Positions 59,977 through 64,000 of a stretch of 64,000 nucleotides of DNA are shown here, one piece after another. The first letter of the stretch is position 1. Every line of letters begins with the position of its first letter. The DNA is taken from assembly GCF_001949145.1 (NCBI RefSeq), contig NW_019091390.1, positions 749,234-813,233 on the forward strand, read 5' to 3'. The DNA comes from Acanthaster planci (taxonomy: Eukaryota; Echinodermata; Asteroidea; Valvatida; Acanthasteridae). The notes under the pieces are model-generated. The model was not told the DNA's origin. It worked only from the letters and a program-made list of their open reading frames with translations, and ran no database searches. The position numbers and the translations under genes are program-made.

Positions 59977-62900
59977 TTTCCAGCTGGAACCCTGTACACG
60001 AATGAGAGAGATTGCTCCACTACCAAGCAATGACATCAGTCCTTGGTGGACACCCATAGTTGCCTCGCTGCATGCTCTGCATGCAAAATGAAAGCTGCCA
60101 GTAATTATTTTAGAGTTTTAGTTTGTATCCTGGTCTCAGATCATCGGAATAACTACTTAGTCTAAAGTTACAGAAAAGTAGTTTTGCTTTACCTTCACAG
60201 GGGTGAAGTTTCTCAGCATTTTAGCTGATTTCAGCTTTTTTTGTTTTGGATTTCAGCCTTTTTTCCTCACCGGCTGTGTGCAAAAGTAGAGGAGATTTTC
60301 ACAGTTCAGCTTCATTGTGCCTATTTATCAGCTGTTTTCAGCTATTTTTATCATTGGTCAATCTCATCCCAGCCTCCAGTACATGAGTCAGGAACCCGGC
60401 ATCCATAGTTTCATTTGTGTACAAGTACATGAATCAGACGTCCAGGTGCTTCCCACTCTCACAGCCCAACCATACCATCCAAATGAAAGCTCAAGTACAG
60501 TACAGTTTATGTTCATATTCTCGCTGGAACTTATCCAGTACAAAACAAGAATGACCATAATGAATTATGTAAGGACTCCCAGACTCTTAGAGATTACATG
60601 TACTTGTTTTGTTTGACAGATAAGCTCCTCAAGTCTTTTGGCATCTCAGTTAAACCGTGCATCCCACCAAACAGCTGTGTGATACATATAGCCTTCCTTC
60701 CCATTCCAGTGCTCATACATGTAACAGTAATTGATTTACGGTGTTATGGTGTATGTTACCTGGATGCAAACCTTTCGGGGTCAAACCGGACTCCATTAAA
60801 CACTCTTCACATTTCCCAGAACTCTTCGACTTCACACTTCACAGATCCCCCTCGCTGTCTGCTCCCATTTCGCCCCTAAATGAATCATGCCATCCCTAAC
60901 ACAATTAGGGTATCGGGAGTGTATTAAGGCACACTTAGGCGCCCTGTACAGATGTGCCAGGTCCATAATAAAATTTTTCACCTGCTCGGGCCGGCCACTT
61001 GACGAAGTCACAAGTCGGCAAGGCAAAGTGCTATCGCTCCGGGGGCTGTCGTTGAGGAGAAGGTGGCCTACACTGAATGATTTAGTTTGGTTCCGGGGAA
61101 AGATTAGACGAAGTGAGATGGTTTTGTCGTCAATTTGAGCGGGTGTCTTCTCTTAATGTGGAAAGCTGTTTTTCACTAAAAGTTGAGGGTCGATCTGTCC
61201 AGTTTCATCAAAACAGTGTCCAAGTCAAGTCACAAGTCATTTGGTCTAAACTCAAGTCACAAGTCTCTTTGTCCAAGTACAAGTCAAGCTTACACATTAT
61301 TTTGTCCAGCTGTAATAAGCAAAAAGAACGAGGCATCAACTTACGAGTTACCAGTTACGAGTTATACATGTAAAAATGTATGGGGCTGGTCAAGTAGCGT
61401 CTGACTTGGGTTGGTAATAAGTCATTTTTTAGCAAGTCCAAGTCAGGTCACATACCAGTCAAAGCTGGTATTTACGAGTCAAGTAACAAGTCGGTAAAAA
61501 TAGCAACTTGGGTCCGACTCAGTCCAAGTCACATGACTCGAGTCAGCAACTCTGCATTATCGGCAGCAGCATGCATGAATTTCACTGCGTTTGCCCTGGG
61601 TGAAGGTTTGGATTGAAGTGTATGTATATTTGTGAATACACAGTATGGTCATAACGTCGTCGTACAAATGTATGTATGTACATGTACCAAATAACACAAC
61701 AAAAATGTATTCTCTCATTCGATGTTTACCATTATTAAACACCATTGTTCATCTCATCGTTTTATTAAAATAAGTCTTTAAATGATTTATTGATCACGGC
61801 CTTCTTTGAAAGCAAAGTCCGACAATGTCTTACTTCTCACTGAGGCAGCATCACCTGCCCATAGAGGTTCAAGACACTCATGAGTGTTCATTCCTCATGC
61901 ATGTATTCACATGTATTGGCAACTGATTTCTTGTCAAGGCAGGCTATCACACGTGTGCATATGAAAGTAACCTTGTTCAGGTTACTGCATAAGACAGGCA
62001 GGCAGCTCTGCTAGGGGTTAAGGGGTGTGGCACTGCCGCATTTTATCTCCCCGGAGCTGTGTGAGCCGTGCAAATATTTCTGTGTTGACACAAATCATGT
62101 TTATTCACCGATCTTCTTTTTAAGACCAGTTGCCTGTTTTGATCTGTATCCAAGCAATGAATAAACAGCCCTAGATTTAGTCTGGTTGGGCTGAACATGG
62201 GCTGAGCATACATGTAGTGCAAATCATGTGTGCCTGAAGAATTTCTCCTTTTTTTTCTCCTCTTTAGTCTTAAGCTTTTTTAGCAACGGTTGTTGAACGG
62301 CAAACTCTGACTGTGTCGAAAAGTCCAGAGGTTTGATCTCCTGATCGAGCAAAGGAGGAACTCTTTCTCAGCCATTTGAGTTTACATGTAGGTGTTTTTA
62401 CATTTGAAGGACTCAAACAAATATATGTACATGTAGCTGACCAACGTTCCTGGATTGAGTATCAGAAACTGGGTTTTCACTGCTAGCTGAGTAACTTTGA
62501 ATCTGAGTCCTAGTTAGAAGTGACTGGAATCACAGAGTTAATGAATGGGTTAGAGGACGAGTCACATCACACTAATGAGTAGACACATTATCATGCAGGT
62601 GTCATGTACCAGAATTTAAATGAGCCACAATAGCTCAGTAATGTTCATTACTCCATTGTTTGTTATTTCATATCACCAAAATGGTGACTCAAGATGGGCT
62701 CGAGTCTGAGTCCCCAAAATTGCAAGTCCTGCAACTCGCCAAACAGGAATGGAAAACTACATTGTAAGCCAGGATCTGCTCATGGACACTTTGTCAGCAC
62801 TGATACGGCTACTCACAGGAAAAACGAACACCAATAAAAAAAAAAAAGGAAAACCTTGTTGCTGTGTTGCTAAGCTGAGATGGTTTGTCATTAATTCATG

Positions 62901-64000
62901 AGGTTCCATTTGTGCAAAGTCTACATGTAGAAACATCATTTCAAGTTATGCAAACCTTGTGTTCCACTTAGGCAGTGCAGTCTGCCTTTAATAAAGGGGG
63001 GGGTCTCCATGCACAGCCGTTTAGAGCCGCGGCCTATATTAAATACAAACATCCTTTAACCTTGGTACCGCCCTCTCACAAGGAGCACCACGCTGGCCTT
63101 ATCATCACATACATCATAATCGATACTCCATCGGATGGCTGTGCTCATCCATTTTTTCTTGATTGGATGCACGTAGACCGTAGGGGAGTGGGAGATGAAT
63201 GCCTCCCGCTTCATGAATGTCTTACACCTGTCTCCGGGGGATCATCTTATGATATTCTCGCCACATTAATTGCAATACCTGGGAAACATTTTGCTGAGTG
63301 CTCAGGTTTTAGCATATTGTGGGGAAAAAAAAACCCAAAAACGAACAAAAAGAACCACACACCAGTTGGAAAAACCAGGGTACTGTTCAAGAATTGTTGG
63401 CGAGGTTCAAATTTAGTGTAAAACATTTCAGAATTCGAATGTCCACACTCACTTTGTGTACCATTTTGTTTTGTTCAAAAATATATAATTCATTTCATTA
63501 TTAAATATTTATTGCCTTGCCAGCGAAGCAGAACAAAGGTTGCTAAGGCTGTGTTGTCAGGGCATATAGATACATGTATGTACACATGTCAGGCAGTTTT
63601 CATATACTGAACGAATCTAATCGAAGCTGTAACATCATTTGCATCAAGTTCAGTTTGCAGGAGTGCATTATGGGTTTTTTTGCAATTGTAATGACTAGAT
63701 GAAGGTTAAGTGTTGCCCAGGGAATAACAAACAAATGCACCCTTAATGTCAATACATTAAAGAAGTGGACCATTCGAATAACGTATGAATTTATAATGGT
63801 TCAGCGATCATTACAGTGGCTGTACACTGTACAAGCATGCACATCCATACTGTGTGCATGCAGCATTGTTGAATTTCAAAAGTTGATGAAACTAGTTCCC
63901 AGGAATCATTCTGGGTTTTAGTAATTTCATGTTTGTGTTGACCTAGAGGAGATTATAACAGTTTCCATTTGGAGGAAGTGATTTATTTTTTGGGGGGGCA
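59977..64000. other. No gene seen apart from the AAGTC repeat
   Basis: Contains the 61.2-61.55 kb repeat and, around 62.5-62.75 kb, related GAGTC/AAGTC motifs. The 148-codon frame at 62975-63421 has no recognisable domain. The window ends in a T6-G7 junction. Confidence 0.5.
61219..61555. repeat. AAGTC-rich interspersed repeat, copy 2
   Basis: An upstream part is nearly a simple (C)AAGTC array (tccaagtcaagtcacaagtc). The downstream part (from about 61437) matches copy 1: CCAAGTCAGGTCACATACCA, AAAGCTGGTATTTACGAG, CAAGTAACAAGTC, GTCCAAGTCACATGACTCG, TCAGCAACTCTGC. Confidence 0.7.

Overview
This window looks like nuclear DNA of a marine invertebrate animal. The signs are long GT-AG introns, large gene-poor stretches, tRNA-derived SINEs, short foldback (MITE-like) elements and many palindromic GTACATGTAC tracts. 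The overall texture resembles an echinoderm or a related deuterostome, but I cannot name the species. There are no bacterial operons, rRNA genes or CRISPR arrays.

Only one intact protein-coding gene can be supported. It lies on the + strand from about 23.5 to 44.6 kb and is an ortholog of midnolin (MIDN), the nuclear ubiquitin-like protein that delivers short-lived nuclear proteins to the proteasome without ubiquitination. Seven coding exons join in frame through six GT-AG introns. They give about 452 residues from ATG 23537, or 436 from ATG 23585, against 468 in human. The protein has an N-terminal ubiquitin-like domain (exons 1-2), the first half of the split Catch domain (exons 3-4), a low-complexity linker, the second half of the Catch domain (exons 5-6) and a basic C-terminal helix (exon 7). 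Intron 3 is 12.9 kb and the other introns are 0.36-4.7 kb. The 3' UTR probably runs to poly(A) signals near 46.89-46.92 kb.

Region by region: 1-23 kb is gene-free and holds a hairpin element (8-127), two related palindromic MITEs in opposite orientation (2.2 and 17.8 kb), a short MITE with GGCYGYRTCCGAA ends (12.2 kb), an 18-bp tandem repeat (16.8 kb), a SINE copy (19.4-19.6 kb), a GTACAT tract (21.0 kb) and CpG-rich blocks near 8.7-9.5, 11.0-11.7 and 12.9-13.4 kb. Introns 1 and 3 of MIDN hold GTACAT tracts, a tandem set of three foldback elements (27.4-27.8 kb), an AAGTC-rich repeat and a tRNA-like SINE head. Downstream, 47-64 kb holds a second SINE copy, a GGTCTCGAGACC palindrome cluster, an unidentified protein-like relic with an in-frame TAG (55.0-55.9 kb), a hAT-transposase C-terminal relic (59.3 kb), a foldback element (59.8 kb) and a second AAGTC repeat (61.2-61.5 kb).

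The most notable signals are: the complete MIDN structure; ten copies of the full CRE palindrome TGACGTCA where about one is expected by chance, five of them in intron 3; the three-unit tandem foldback array; and the unidentified coding-like relic near 55 kb.
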